Source of the DNA: Pseudovibrio denitrificans JCM 12308
GTDB taxonomy: Bacteria; Pseudomonadota; Alphaproteobacteria; Rhizobiales; Stappiaceae
Direction of reading: 5' to 3'
Assembly (NCBI RefSeq): GCF_001310815.1
Contig: NZ_BAZK01000016.1
Span: 1 to 64,000, forward strand
DNA: 64,000 nucleotides
This document shows, one piece after another, positions 56,075 to 64,000 of this stretch (its first letter is position 1; each line of letters begins with the position of its first letter). Position numbers and translations under genes: made by a program. The notes beneath the pieces were generated by a model that saw only the letters and a program-made list of their open reading frames with translations, made no database searches and was not told the DNA's origin.

Positions 56075-57531
56075 TTACTGATAGACGGCATAGCAGGAGT
56101 ACTTGGCCTTCTTGAGTTTGGCGCAAGCGTCCCAGGCTGCTGTTTTGGTTTCAAACCCGATGAACCGCGCGCGGTACAGGGTTTGTTTCTTGGATTTGAC
56201 CGGTTCAGTGTAAATGCGCTTGTTGCTCAGGGTAGAGCCTGCAGCAGCGCGCGCACTTTCCAGGATGCGGATTGCTTTATCCTGGCTGTCGGTCGCAGAA
56301 ATCTGAATGTGCCAGCCAGATGTGTCGATGTCCTCTGGCTTCAGGCTTGCGATCTTGCTCGCGATTGGAGCGGAAGATGGCGCAGGCGCTGTGGCTGGCT
56401 GCTGCAGTTTAGCAGATGCGGAAACTGCAGGGGCGGCCAGAGAGTTTGCAACCAGTTCCTTACGCGGCGCCGGAGCTGGGCTTGAGGCCTGGCTTTCGAG
56501 CATTCTTGCGATCGGATCGGTTGGTTTCGAGTTCGGTGTTGCGCCATTTGCGTTGGCATAGGCCAGCAAAGTTGGCTGCTGTGCAGGGCGACCAGTTGCT
56601 TTTGCAACAGGGATTGCTGGTGCCACCTTCGGGAATTGATAGCGTGTTGTTGTGCCTGCGTAGAGCATAGGTGCGGTGCGACGACCACGGGATGCTTTTG
56701 GCAGGTACTGGTTGATCAACTTTACCATCTGCGCATCACGCTTTTGCCGGTGCGGCCACCCAGAACCACGGCAACGATCTGACGATTGTCGCGCTTTACG
56801 TTGGTGACGAGGTTGAAGCCGGATGCATTTGTGTAGCCGGTTTTGATGCCGTCTACGCCGCGTACACGACCCAGCAGCTTGTTGTGGTTGCCCATGCGGC
56901 GGCCAGCGTAAGTGTAGGAGCGGGTGTTGAAGTACTTATAATACTTCGGGAAGCGATCCTGAATGGCGCGGCCCAGCAGAGCAAGGTCAGCTGCTGTAGT
57001 GACCTGCTTGGAATTTGGCAGCCCATGTGGGTTTCTGAAGGTGGTGTTCCGCATACCAATGGCGCGCGCGGTCTGCGTCATGCGGCGCCCAAAGGCTTTT
57101 TCAGAACCTGAGATATGCTCTGCAATCACAGTCGACGCATCGTTTGCGGACTTGGTGATGAGGGCGTAGATCGCATCCTTCACGCGCAAAGAACCGCCAA
57201 CTCTCAAGCCGAGCTTGGTTGGTGGGCGGCCTGCAGCGTAGCGGGACACTTTCATTTTGGTATTGAGCGAAACGCGGCCTGCTTCCAACTCTTCAAAGAG
57301 CACGTAAAGTGTCATGATCTTTGTGGTGGATGCCGGATAGCGCCGTGCATTGGCGTTGTTGGCGTACAAAACCTTTCCGGTTTTTGCATCAACGACAATA
57401 CCAGCATATTTGGAATTAGCCTCGGCAACGGATGGAGCTGTAGCGAGTGCTACTGAAACGGCAATGATGCCGACAGCTTGTCCAAATGCCTTTTTTAGGC
57501 GCCCAAATGGCCCAAATTTACGCAGACCCAT
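56075..57531 (-). pseudogene. dacF: D-alanyl-D-alanine carboxypeptidase with C-terminal SPOR domain, broken by a -1 frameshift as written
   Basis: A periplasmic low-molecular-weight penicillin-binding protein that trims peptidoglycan pentapeptides. After a signal peptide (ends SVAEA), it has the SxxK motif in PASTTKIM, SxN in SANDAS and KTG in GIKTGYTNASG. The frame breaks at about 56740: one added C turns KSVMRRW-stop into KSRDAQMVKLINQYLP, joining the following frame (56075-56728). That part has a Pro/Ala linker and a C-terminal SPOR domain (WHIQISATDSQDKA..YRARFIGF) that binds denuded glycan at the division site. The fusion is standard in Hyphomicrobiales; the restored length is about 485 aa. 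Confidence 0.87.
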
Positions 57532-57924
57532 GTTCTTTTCGCCCCGTGAGCAATAATGGCGGTTACGCGCTCTGTACTAAAAAAAATCGCTGAGTGCTAG
57601 CGGAGGTGTGTTCTGAAAGCCTCAGCCGCTAAAAATGCAGCAGAGGTGGCTCCCCCCGTTCGCGTCATACCCAGAATGATGCGATTACGGTTACAATTCT
57701 GTAAATGCGCAAAGGCAGATTGCAAAAATCTTGTTTTTATCCGTTTTTTGTTTGTGGCTACGCCCCTGTCTTTTCATAATATTGCAGTGCAAAATAAGAG
57801 TTGACAAATTTTGTGCAGCGCATAATATCCGTTGCGTAAGTTTTGGAATGTGGCGTTTGCTCCCCAAGAGACAAAAACCTAATCATCGAATTACCGGCGC
57901 CGCCCAATTGATGAGGGAATTTTC
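57532..57924. other. Divergent intergenic region before the phasin gene
   Basis: 393 bp without a gene. It contains a PhaR-type palindrome (57782-57792), an exact TTGACA (57801-57806) and a second TGCAGCGCA near 57815. These lie 120-140 bp upstream of the phasin start and fit its promoter. Confidence 0.6.
57782..57792. promoter_or_regulatory. PhaR-type operator TTGCAGTGCAA
   Basis: TTGCAGTGCAA is a perfect palindrome fitting TTGCRNYGCAA, the site reported for PhaR/AniA repressors of polyhydroxyalkanoate granule genes in rhizobia. It sits just upstream of TTGACA at 57801. The motif is seen in the sequence; control by PhaR is inferred from the adjacent phasin gene. Confidence 0.65.
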
Positions 57925-58256
57925 ATGGTCACAGGATTTGAGAATATTCAGAAGCTTGGAAAAGATAACATGGACGTAGCTATGCAGAGCTTCGGTGCCT
58001 TTTCCAAGGGGATGCAGGCGATCTCTGCTGAGGTTGCGGACTACTCCAAGAAGTCTATGGAAGATAGCAGTGCTGCGATTGAAAAAATGGTCAGCGCGAA
58101 ATCTCTCGATAAGGCTATGGAAGCTCAGGCAGATTTTGCAAGGTGAGCTACGAAAGCATGGTTGGTCAGGCGACCAAGATCGGCGAAATGTACGCTGAAG
58201 TCGCTAAAGACGCTTATAAGCCATATGAGAACATGCTCTCTAAAGCTGCCAAGTAA
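57925..58256 (+). pseudogene. phaP: Phasin (polyhydroxyalkanoate granule protein), broken by a -1 frameshift as written
   Basis: A small helical protein (about 110 aa restored) that coats PHA granules. The first frame reads NIQKLGKDNMDVAMQSFGAFSKGMQAI and SLDKAMEAQADFA, typical of alphaproteobacterial phasin_2 proteins. At about 58141 the reading ends at TGA; one added A gives FAKVSYESMVGQATKIGEMYAE and a C-terminus YENMLSKAAK, stop at 58254-58256. The PhaR-type box upstream supports the role. A terminator follows. Confidence 0.85.
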
Positions 58257-58278
58257 TCTACTGGCATAACCGAATATG

Positions 58279-58311
58279 AAGCCCGGGGCGGATCATCGCT
58301 TCGGGCTTTTT
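58279..58311 (+). terminator. Intrinsic terminator after the phasin gene
   Basis: AAGCCCG and CGGGCTTTTT form a stem 22 bp after the phasin stop codon. Confidence 0.85.
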
Positions 58312-58930
58312 GGTTTTTGGGGCGCCTTTAATTTATTGCTCCGGTTGTTTTCATTTTCAGAAAACCTATCTCTCTTCTTCAAGGCCCCCTCAAAACATTG
58401 TGATTCAGCTTTGCTCAGTGCTGCGGAATGAATGCCGGTACCCTCAAGGAGCCGGAGATGTTCATCTTACGTTGGGAGCAGGGTTTAACCCTTCGGATAG
58501 TCTGGTCATTTTCTCAGCTTAATGGTTTGCTTTTTGCAGTTTGCTCAGGGAATAATCAGTACTAAAATCAATGAGAGATACGCGCTGCTTCTAAATACCT
58601 GCAATCCCTTGGATTAGCGGTAGAAATAGGAAAGAGCGCAGACAGGTTTGAGGCTGGCCTTTGCGTGGGTAGCCTCATACTCTAGAGACAACAGACAGCG
58701 ATGATGCTGCGGTGAGTGTGTGAATGAAAGACCAGCGACAGGCAATGAGTGTTCTCAGGGGAGATAAACTTATGCTTCCAGTATATAATGAAACAGAAAG
58801 TGAAACACTGTTTGATTTTTCTGGAGTTGTTGGTGTGCCCTATGAAAATGCATATCCCTTGAATTCGCAGGGGGTACGTTTAAATACTATAAAGTCCTCT
58901 GCGTTATACATGGAGGGACAAAGAGAACGA
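58312..58930. other. Intergenic region between phasin and clpS
   Basis: About 620 bp without a supported gene. The clpS frame is open back to 58724, but the extra 69 residues have no family similarity and no ribosome-binding site. No RNA gene or repeat recognised; the clpS-clpA promoter should be here. Confidence 0.45.
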
Positions 58931-59260
58931 ATGAGCAGCGATTTCGACCTGGATAATGATGATGATGGCGGGACGATAACCGTTACCAAGCCGAAGCCAA
59001 AAACAAAAAGGCCGAGTTTGTATCGAGTTTTGCTGCTGAACGATGATTATACGCCGATGGAGTTTGTGATCCACGTGGTGGAACGGTTCTTCCATTTGGA
59101 CCGTGAGAGCGCAACGCAGATCATGCTCCATGTCCATCATCATGGCGTAGGGGAGTGTGGAGTCTTCACCTATGAAGTGGCCGAGACAAAGGTCACACAA
59201 GTAATGGATTTCGCCCGAAAACACCAACATCCGTTGCAATGTGTAATGGAGAAAAAGTAA
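58931..59260 (+). CDS. clpS: ATP-dependent Clp protease adaptor ClpS
   Basis: ClpS (109 aa) binds N-degron substrates and hands them to ClpAP. The acidic flexible N-terminus ([13 protein letters not shown]) is followed by [20 protein letters not shown] with the D-D/Y pocket residues, then [31 protein letters not shown] at 58931 gives the usual length. It lies 12 bp upstream of clpA. Confidence 0.93.
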   Translation: MSSDFDLDNDDDGGTITVTKPKPKTKRPSLYRVLLLNDDYTPMEFVIHVVERFFHLDRESATQIMLHVHHHGVGECGVFTYEVAETKVTQVMDFARKHQHPLQCVMEKK

Positions 59261-59272
59261 TAGGGGGCGCCT

Positions 59273-61722
59273 GTGCCGTCATTTTCTCGCAGTCTGGAGA
59301 AAGCTCTCCATCAAGCTTTGGCGTTTGCTAATGAGCGCCATCAGGAATATGCGACCCTGGAGCATCTGCTGCTTTCATTGATTGATGATCAGGATGCTGC
59401 TGCGGTGATGCGTGCATGCAATGTGGACCTCGATCAACTGCGAAAAAGCATTGTCGAATATATTGATACTGAACTAGAGAACCTCGTTGTTGACGGGATG
59501 ATGATTCAAAACCAACCGCCGGTTTCCAGCGCGTCATTCAGCGTGCTGTCATTCATGTTCAATCTTCCGGACGTGAAGAAGTGACCGGTGCTAACGTTCT
59601 TGTTGCCATTTTTGCCGAGCGCGAAAGCCATGCTGCTTACTTCCTGCAAGAGCAGGAAATGACACGGTACGACGCTGTCAATTATATCTCCCATGGTATT
59701 GCCAAGCGGGCTGGCTTGTCTGAGCCACGTCGGGTGCGTGGTGTTGAAGAAGATTCCGATAGTGGCGCTGATCCAAATGTGAGCATGCCACAACCTCCAT
59801 CCGGAGGCTCATCTGAACAAACCAAACGGAAAACAGAAGCTCTTGAAGCTTATTGTCAAAACCTCAATGACAAAGCATTTTCCGGTAAGATCGATCCGCT
59901 GATCGGTCGTGAAAAGGAAATTTCGCGGACCATTCAGATCCTGTGCCGCCGTGCCAAGAATAATCCGCTTTATGTGGGTGATCCGGGCGTTGGTAAAACA
60001 GCAATTGCTGAAGGTCTCGCACGCCGCATTGTTGTCGGTGATGTGCCCGAGGTGCTGAAGAGCGCAACAATCTTCGCACTGGACATGGGCTCACTGCTTG
60101 CGGGTACCCGTTACCGCGGTGATTTTGAGGAACGTCTGAAGCAGGTCGTGAAGGAAATCGAAGATTATCCGGGCGCGATCATGTTTATTGACGAGATCCA
60201 CACCGTGATTGGTGCGGGTGCGACCTCTGGTGGTGCGATGGATGCATCGAACCTGCTGAAGCCTGCGTTGGCTTCCGGCACGATCCGTTGTATCGGTTCC
60301 ACCACATATAAAGAATACCGCCAGTTCTTCGAGAAGGACCGTGCGCTGGTGCGTCGCTTCCAGAAAGTGGATGTGAACGAGCCTACCATTCCGGATGCGA
60401 TTGAAATCCTGAAAGGGCTGAAGCCATACTTTGAGGACTTCCATAACATCAAGTACACCAATGATGCGATCAAGGCGGCTGTTGAGCTGTCCTCCCGCTA
60501 TCTTGCTGACCGGAAGCTTCCGGATAAAGCGATTGATGTGATTGATGAATCCGGTGCATCGCAGATGTTGCTGCCAGAAGGTAAGCGTCGCAAGACCATT
60601 GGCCTGAAGGAAATCGAAGCAACCATCGCGACCATGGCTCGCATCCCGCCGAAGTCCGTTTCCAAGGATGATGCGGAAGTGCTGTCCAACCTGAAGGATA
60701 GTCTGAAGCGCGTTGTTTATGGTCAGGACCCTGCGATTGAAGCATTGTCTGCGTCCATCAAGCTGGCCCGTGCCGGTTTGCGCGAGCCTGATAAGCCAAT
60801 CGGCTCTTACCTGTTCTCCGGTCCGACCGGTGTTGGTAAGACAGAGGTTGCCCGTCAGTTGGCGTCTACGCTGGGTGTTGAGCTGGTTCGCTTCGATATG
60901 TCTGAGTACATGGAGCGTCATACGGTCTCTCGCCTGATTGGTGCGCCTCCGGGTTACGTGGGCTTTGATCAGGGTGGCTTGTTGACGGACGCTGTTGATC
61001 AGCATCCTCACTGCGTGCTGCTGCTGGATGAGATCGAGAAGGCCCATCCGGATCTGTTCAACATTCTGTTGCAGGTGATGGACCACGGTAAGCTGACTGA
61101 CCACAATGGTAAGTCTGTCGACTTCCGCAATGTGATCCTGATCATGACCACCAATGCTGGTGCGGCTGATCTGGCGAAGGCTCCTATGGGCTTCAATCGC
61201 ATTGACCGTGATGGCGATGACATGGAAGCGATCAACAAGATGTTCACTCCGGAGTTCCGGAACCGTCTTGATGCGATCATTCCATTCGCGAACCTGGACA
61301 ACGATGTTATCCATCGTGTGGTCGAGAAGTTCGTTATGCAGCTGGAAGCTCAGCTTGCAGAGCGTAACGTGACCTTTGAACTGACACCTGAAGCCGTGGC
61401 CTGGCTCTCTGAAAAGGGTTACGACAGGTTGATGGGTGCCCGTCCGCTGGGCCGTGTCATTCAGGAGCACATCAAGAAACCATTGGCTGATGAGGTTCTG
61501 TTCGGCAAGCTTCAGAAGGGCGGTACTGTGAAGGTTTCCGTTTCTGAAGATCTTGAAGGACTGCTTCTGGAAAGCGTTGAGGACCGTCCAACACCTAAGG
61601 CGAAGGCTGCCAAGAAGAAGCCTGCTGCCAAAGGTAAAGGCAAGTCCGTTGTTCCGAAAACGGGCCGGGGTGCGGATGCCACCAAGCGTGGTGATGTGCC
61701 GGGTATTCCGATTGCGGATTAA
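59273..61722 (+). pseudogene. clpA: Clp protease ATP-binding subunit ClpA, broken by a -1 frameshift as written
   Basis: ClpA is the AAA+ unfoldase for ClpP; restored length about 816 aa. The N-domain starts PSFSRSLEKALHQALAFANERHQEYATLEHLLLSL in one frame. At about 59496 one added G in a GGG run gives VVDGDDDSKPTAGFQRVIQRA and joins the long frame. The first AAA domain has [15 protein letters not shown] and FIDEIHTVIGAGA; the second has FSGPTGVGKTEVARQLA and LLLDEIEKAHPD. The C-terminus is a Lys/Ala-rich tail. GTG start at 59273 after GGGGG. It follows clpS directly, as in most alphaproteobacteria. Confidence 0.9.
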
Positions 61723-61738
61723 GACAAAGATACTTGAG

Positions 61739-61769
61739 AAAAAGCCGGAGCACTTGCTCCGGCTTTTTT
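61739..61769 (+). terminator. Intrinsic terminator after clpA
   Basis: AAAAAGCCGGAGC, a loop, then GCTCCGGCTTTTTT form a strong stem 16 bp after the clpA stop. Confidence 0.92.
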
Positions 61770-61876
61770 GTATGGTGGGTCTACGTAGTCTTGTGTAGGC
61801 TCTTACCTGCTGCTGATAAGGCTGCGGTTCTGCTTCCCCCAAGCTCTCCTGTTTTCGAGAGTCTTCGAGTTCTTAA

Positions 61877-62641
61877 ATGACCAGTTCAGAGATGAATGTT
61901 GATGAAGGAGAAGATCCTTCTGAATTTGAGGGAGGTGCCTATTGGTTCCGCCAAGGGGCTAAAGGTGCGTTTTGCCTCCCGACACTTATTTTGATGATGG
62001 CCTTTGTTGGCTTCACATCGCTGGCCCGCGAAGTTGGGCTGACGCTTGTTGAAGTGTTGCTGATGAGCCTGCTGATGTGGGCTTTGCCGAGTATTGTAGT
62101 TTTGACCGGCGCCATGAGTGCCGGGGCGGGTTTGATCCCCGCTGCGATTGCGGTGGCGCTCTCCGCTGTACGTCTGATGCCGATGACGGTGGCGTTGATG
62201 CCTGTTCTGCGGGATGAGAAGCGGACGAAGACATGGCAGATGTTGTTTGTTTCTCACTTTGTGGCGGTGACCGCGTGGGTGTTTGCCATGCGCAATCTGC
62301 CAAGCTTGCCGCGTGCAGCGCGTCTGCCATTCTTTGCGGGCTTTGGGTCGACGGTGCATTTTGTGGTGCTGTGTTCAACCGCGTTGTCTTACATGGTCCT
62401 TCCCGCTCTTGAAGGGCCAATTGCGGCTGGGTTGGTTTTGCTGACACCGATCTACTTCATGTTCTCCATGTATCAGGCGTCGCGTACCAGCGGTGATAAG
62501 GCTGCGCTGATCCTGGGGCTCATTCTGGGGCCGATCTTTTATCACTTCTTTCCCGGGGCGGATTTGCTGCTGACGGGCTTTGTGGGCGGCACGGTTGCCT
62601 TTGTGGGGTGGTTGTTCGCAACGCGGAGGGCTGAGCTGTGA
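61877..62641 (+). CDS. azlC: AzlC-family branched-chain amino acid exporter, large subunit
   Basis: An inner-membrane protein (254 aa) with about seven hydrophobic helices, starting after an acidic cytosolic N-terminus. The N-part FRQGAKGAFCLPTLILMMAFVGFTSLAREVGL and ALSAVRLMPMTVALMPVL (conserved N/S-xRxxxM region) are AzlC features. AzlC works with AzlD to export branched-chain amino acids. It overlaps azlD by 4 nt (GTGA). Confidence 0.88.
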   Translation: MTSSEMNVDEGEDPSEFEGGAYWFRQGAKGAFCLPTLILMMAFVGFTSLAREVGLTLVEVLLMSLLMWALPSIVVLTGAMSAGAGLIPAAIAVALSAVRLMPMTVALMPVLRDEKRTKTWQMLFVSHFVAVTAWVFAMRNLPSLPRAARLPFFAGFGSTVHFVVLCSTALSYMVLPALEGPIAAGLVLLTPIYFMFSMYQASRTSGDKAALILGLILGPIFYHFFPGADLLLTGFVGGTVAFVGWLFATRRAEL

Positions 62642-62985
62642 GTGAGATTTACGGCAGCTGGTGGTGGCCTTATGTGATGATCCTCGTTGCAGGCTTTCTG
62701 GCGACAGAGTGCTGGCGTTGGATTGGTGTGTTTGCCTCTGGCAAACTGCGGGAGGACAGTCTGCTGTTTGCGTGGGTGCGGGCTGTGGCGACGGCGCTGA
62801 TTGCAGGAATCATTGCGCGGTTGGTTCTGTTCCCTGACGGGGTGCTGGGTGATGTGCCGATCTGGCTTCGCCTTGCAGCTGTTGCTGGCGGGGTGGTTGG
62901 CTACAAGCTGCTCAATGATCGGTTAATGGCAGGGATTGTCTCGGCTGAATTTGTTCTGATCGGTGGCTGGGCGTTTTTGATTTAG
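62638..62985 (+). CDS. azlD: AzlD-family amino acid exporter, small subunit
   Basis: A 115-aa membrane protein with about four helices; YVMILVAGFLATECWRWIGVF and VRAVATALIAGIIARLVLFP are characteristic of AzlD. The GTG start overlaps azlC by 4 nt, implying translational coupling and complex formation with AzlC. Confidence 0.87.
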   Translation: MSEIYGSWWWPYVMILVAGFLATECWRWIGVFASGKLREDSLLFAWVRAVATALIAGIIARLVLFPDGVLGDVPIWLRLAAVAGGVVGYKLLNDRLMAGIVSAEFVLIGGWAFLI

Positions 62986-63066
62986 CCATTCTTGCTAAGC
63001 TTGATCGCACGCATTGCTGGGTCTCATTTCCCTCTCTAATCTATAGAGGAGAGCTGGGGGCTTGCT

Positions 63067-63861
63067 ATGACCTATATTGCGTTGGGCGAACACAACCTTT
63101 GTGACGAACACACCTGCTGTGCGATTTCGGACAAGAAATGCGCGCAAGGCTATCAGTTGAAGAAGGATTGGCTGGGACAGCAGTTCGCCTCGGGCTATCA
63201 GTTCATCAAGCTTGATGAGCGGGCAAAGGTGTTTATCGAGTTCGGGCCTGCAGAGGCTGGCTGGGCGCCTGTGGTCGCTCCACGGCACTTGCTGGTGAAC
63301 TGCTTCTGGGTTTCCGGCAAGTACAAAGGGCAGGGGCACGGTAAGGCATTGCTCGCCAAGACGGTGGAGGCTGCTGAGCAAGCTGGTGCTGATGGTTTAG
63401 TGACGATTGCCGGTGCTAAGAAGATGCCTTTCCTCTCAGATGGCAAATGGTTCAAGCAGCAAGGTTTTGAGGTTTGTGACAGCTCTCCTGATGGGATTGA
63501 GCTGCTGCGACTTGGCGTTGGTGATGCGGGTGGTTCTGCTTCATTCTCGGAGAATGTTCAGAAGAGTGCAGGGCTGAGCGGGGAGGGGCTGGTTGCTTAC
63601 TACTCCAACCGCTGTCCGTTCACGGACCATCACGTGACGCAGAACCTGAAAGAGGCTGCTCAGCGACGTGGGTTGCCGCTCAAGATCGTTCATCTGGATA
63701 CGCTTGAGAAGGCACAGTCAGCACCGACGCCTGCCACGATTTTCTCGCTTTACTGGAGTGGAAGATTTGTCACCACGGACCTGAGTGTCTGCATGGATTC
63801 ACGCTTCGACAAGATCATGCAAAAGGCATTGAATGAGAAAGTGTCTATCGAAGCGGTTTGA
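63067..63861 (+). CDS. GNAT N-acetyltransferase with C-terminal YoaP domain
   Basis: A 264-aa cytoplasmic protein. The N-terminal GNAT fold has the acetyl-CoA loop SGKYKGQGHGKALLAKTVE (about residues 84-102, R/QxxGxG/A pattern). The C-terminal part (about residues 175-260) with YYSNRCPFTDHHVTQNLKEAAQRRG and IFSLYWSGRFVTTDLS matches the YoaP domain found fused to GNAT enzymes. N-terminal cysteines (CDEHTCCAISDKKC) are notable and might bind metal. Function unknown. Confidence 0.85.
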   Translation: MTYIALGEHNLCDEHTCCAISDKKCAQGYQLKKDWLGQQFASGYQFIKLDERAKVFIEFGPAEAGWAPVVAPRHLLVNCFWVSGKYKGQGHGKALLAKTVEAAEQAGADGLVTIAGAKKMPFLSDGKWFKQQGFEVCDSSPDGIELLRLGVGDAGGSASFSENVQKSAGLSGEGLVAYYSNRCPFTDHHVTQNLKEAAQRRGLPLKIVHLDTLEKAQSAPTPATIFSLYWSGRFVTTDLSVCMDSRFDKIMQKALNEKVSIEAV

Positions 63862-63864
63862 TTG

Positions 63865-63984
63865 TTTCAGGTGAATCGAATTTTTGCGGGGCATAAGGAT
63901 CTGATTCAAGTGTGTGGGCTAGTGCGTTGAAATCAGATTCGAATTTGCTGGTCGGGGGGAGGTGGTCATTTCAGGTGAATCGAA
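63865..63984. repeat. 16-bp direct repeat with clustered GANTC sites
   Basis: TTTCAGGTGAATCGAA occurs at 63865-63880 and again at 63969-63984, 104 bp apart. The stretch holds four GANTC sites (63873, 63903, 63936, 63977), the CcrM methylation target. The window ends just after, so the extent of the repeat is unknown. Confidence 0.5.
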
Positions 63985-64000
63985 ATTTCCTCGCGCAATC

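Noticed and set aside
58724..58930. 69-residue N-terminal extension of ClpS
   Set aside because: Not found in the ClpS family, no ribosome-binding site, and the ATG at 58931 gives the normal length.
60091..61842. 583-codon open frame antisense to clpA
   Set aside because: The + strand encodes an unmistakable ClpA with both AAA modules; the antisense frame is a composition effect.
1..64000. CRISPR arrays, insertion sequences, prophage or integrase genes
   Set aside because: No regularly spaced repeats with spacers, no transposase, integrase or phage-like genes were seen; the tRNA-Leu is not followed by an integrase.

Overview
This 64 kb window reads as chromosomal DNA of an alphaproteobacterium, most plausibly a marine member of Hyphomicrobiales close to Pseudovibrio/Stappiaceae. 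The grounds are the tuf-S10-spc-alpha ribosomal cluster with secY-adk-rpsM order, an ATP12 assembly factor, a DUF1489 protein, the clpS-clpA pair, a D,D-carboxypeptidase-SPOR fusion, an FMN-riboswitch-controlled ribN and propionyl-CoA carboxylase. The genus is inference. No insertion sequence, prophage, CRISPR array or rRNA was seen.

Layout: (1) 1-14.2 kb holds the end of tuf and 26 collinear genes for ribosomal proteins, SecY, Adk and RpoA, all on the + strand, ending at a strong terminator. Several of these genes have a hairpin whose loop contains or touches the stop codon; two of the hairpins carry a T-run and look like intrinsic terminators or attenuators inside the cluster (rplO/secY and adk/rpsM). 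(2) 14.5-25.5 kb: a chemoreceptor, a DegP-type protease, RarA, a patatin-like lipase, CrcB, an RluC-type pseudouridine synthase, a HAD phosphatase and ATP12. (3) 25.7-34.4 kb: two bacterioferritins flanking a 0.7 kb structured non-coding stretch; then propionyl-CoA carboxylase beta and alpha subunits separated by a minus-strand block of five paralogous small secreted proteins plus folB. (4) 34.4-43.5 kb: a HAD phosphatase, a GGCT-like protein, FMN riboswitch-ribN, a secreted EF-hand protein, acyP, lipB, a fliN-like gene, tRNA-Leu(GAG), mgtE preceded by a 10-bp-phased repeat, a VOC protein and a VCBS-type surface protein. (5) 43.6-52.9 kb: an ACT protein, a PAS-GGDEF-EAL protein, a ClpP paralogue, thiE, a GAF-adenylate cyclase, a DUF599 protein, a 35-residue membrane protein, and a TetR-controlled quinone oxidoreductase. 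(6) 53-64 kb: panC, a VWA/J-domain pair, D,D-carboxypeptidase-SPOR, a phasin with a PhaR-type box, clpS-clpA, azlCD and a GNAT-YoaP protein.

A feature of the sequence itself colours the whole annotation. Downstream of 14 kb at least ten genes are broken by what looks like the loss of exactly one base, usually from a short run (twelve events in all), and one more gene carries an in-frame stop. The intact reading resumes immediately in the next frame with full family similarity. This direction bias points to draft-assembly or base-calling errors more than to real pseudogenes. These genes are therefore given with their full expected span, marked as broken as written.

Functional themes: translation and secretion; propionyl-CoA and polyhydroxyalkanoate metabolism (pccAB, phasin); iron storage (two Bfr); cofactor supply (FolB, LipB, ThiE, PanC, RibN); second-messenger signalling (GGDEF-EAL, adenylate cyclase, MCP); and proteolysis (ClpS-ClpA, a ClpP paralogue, DegP).
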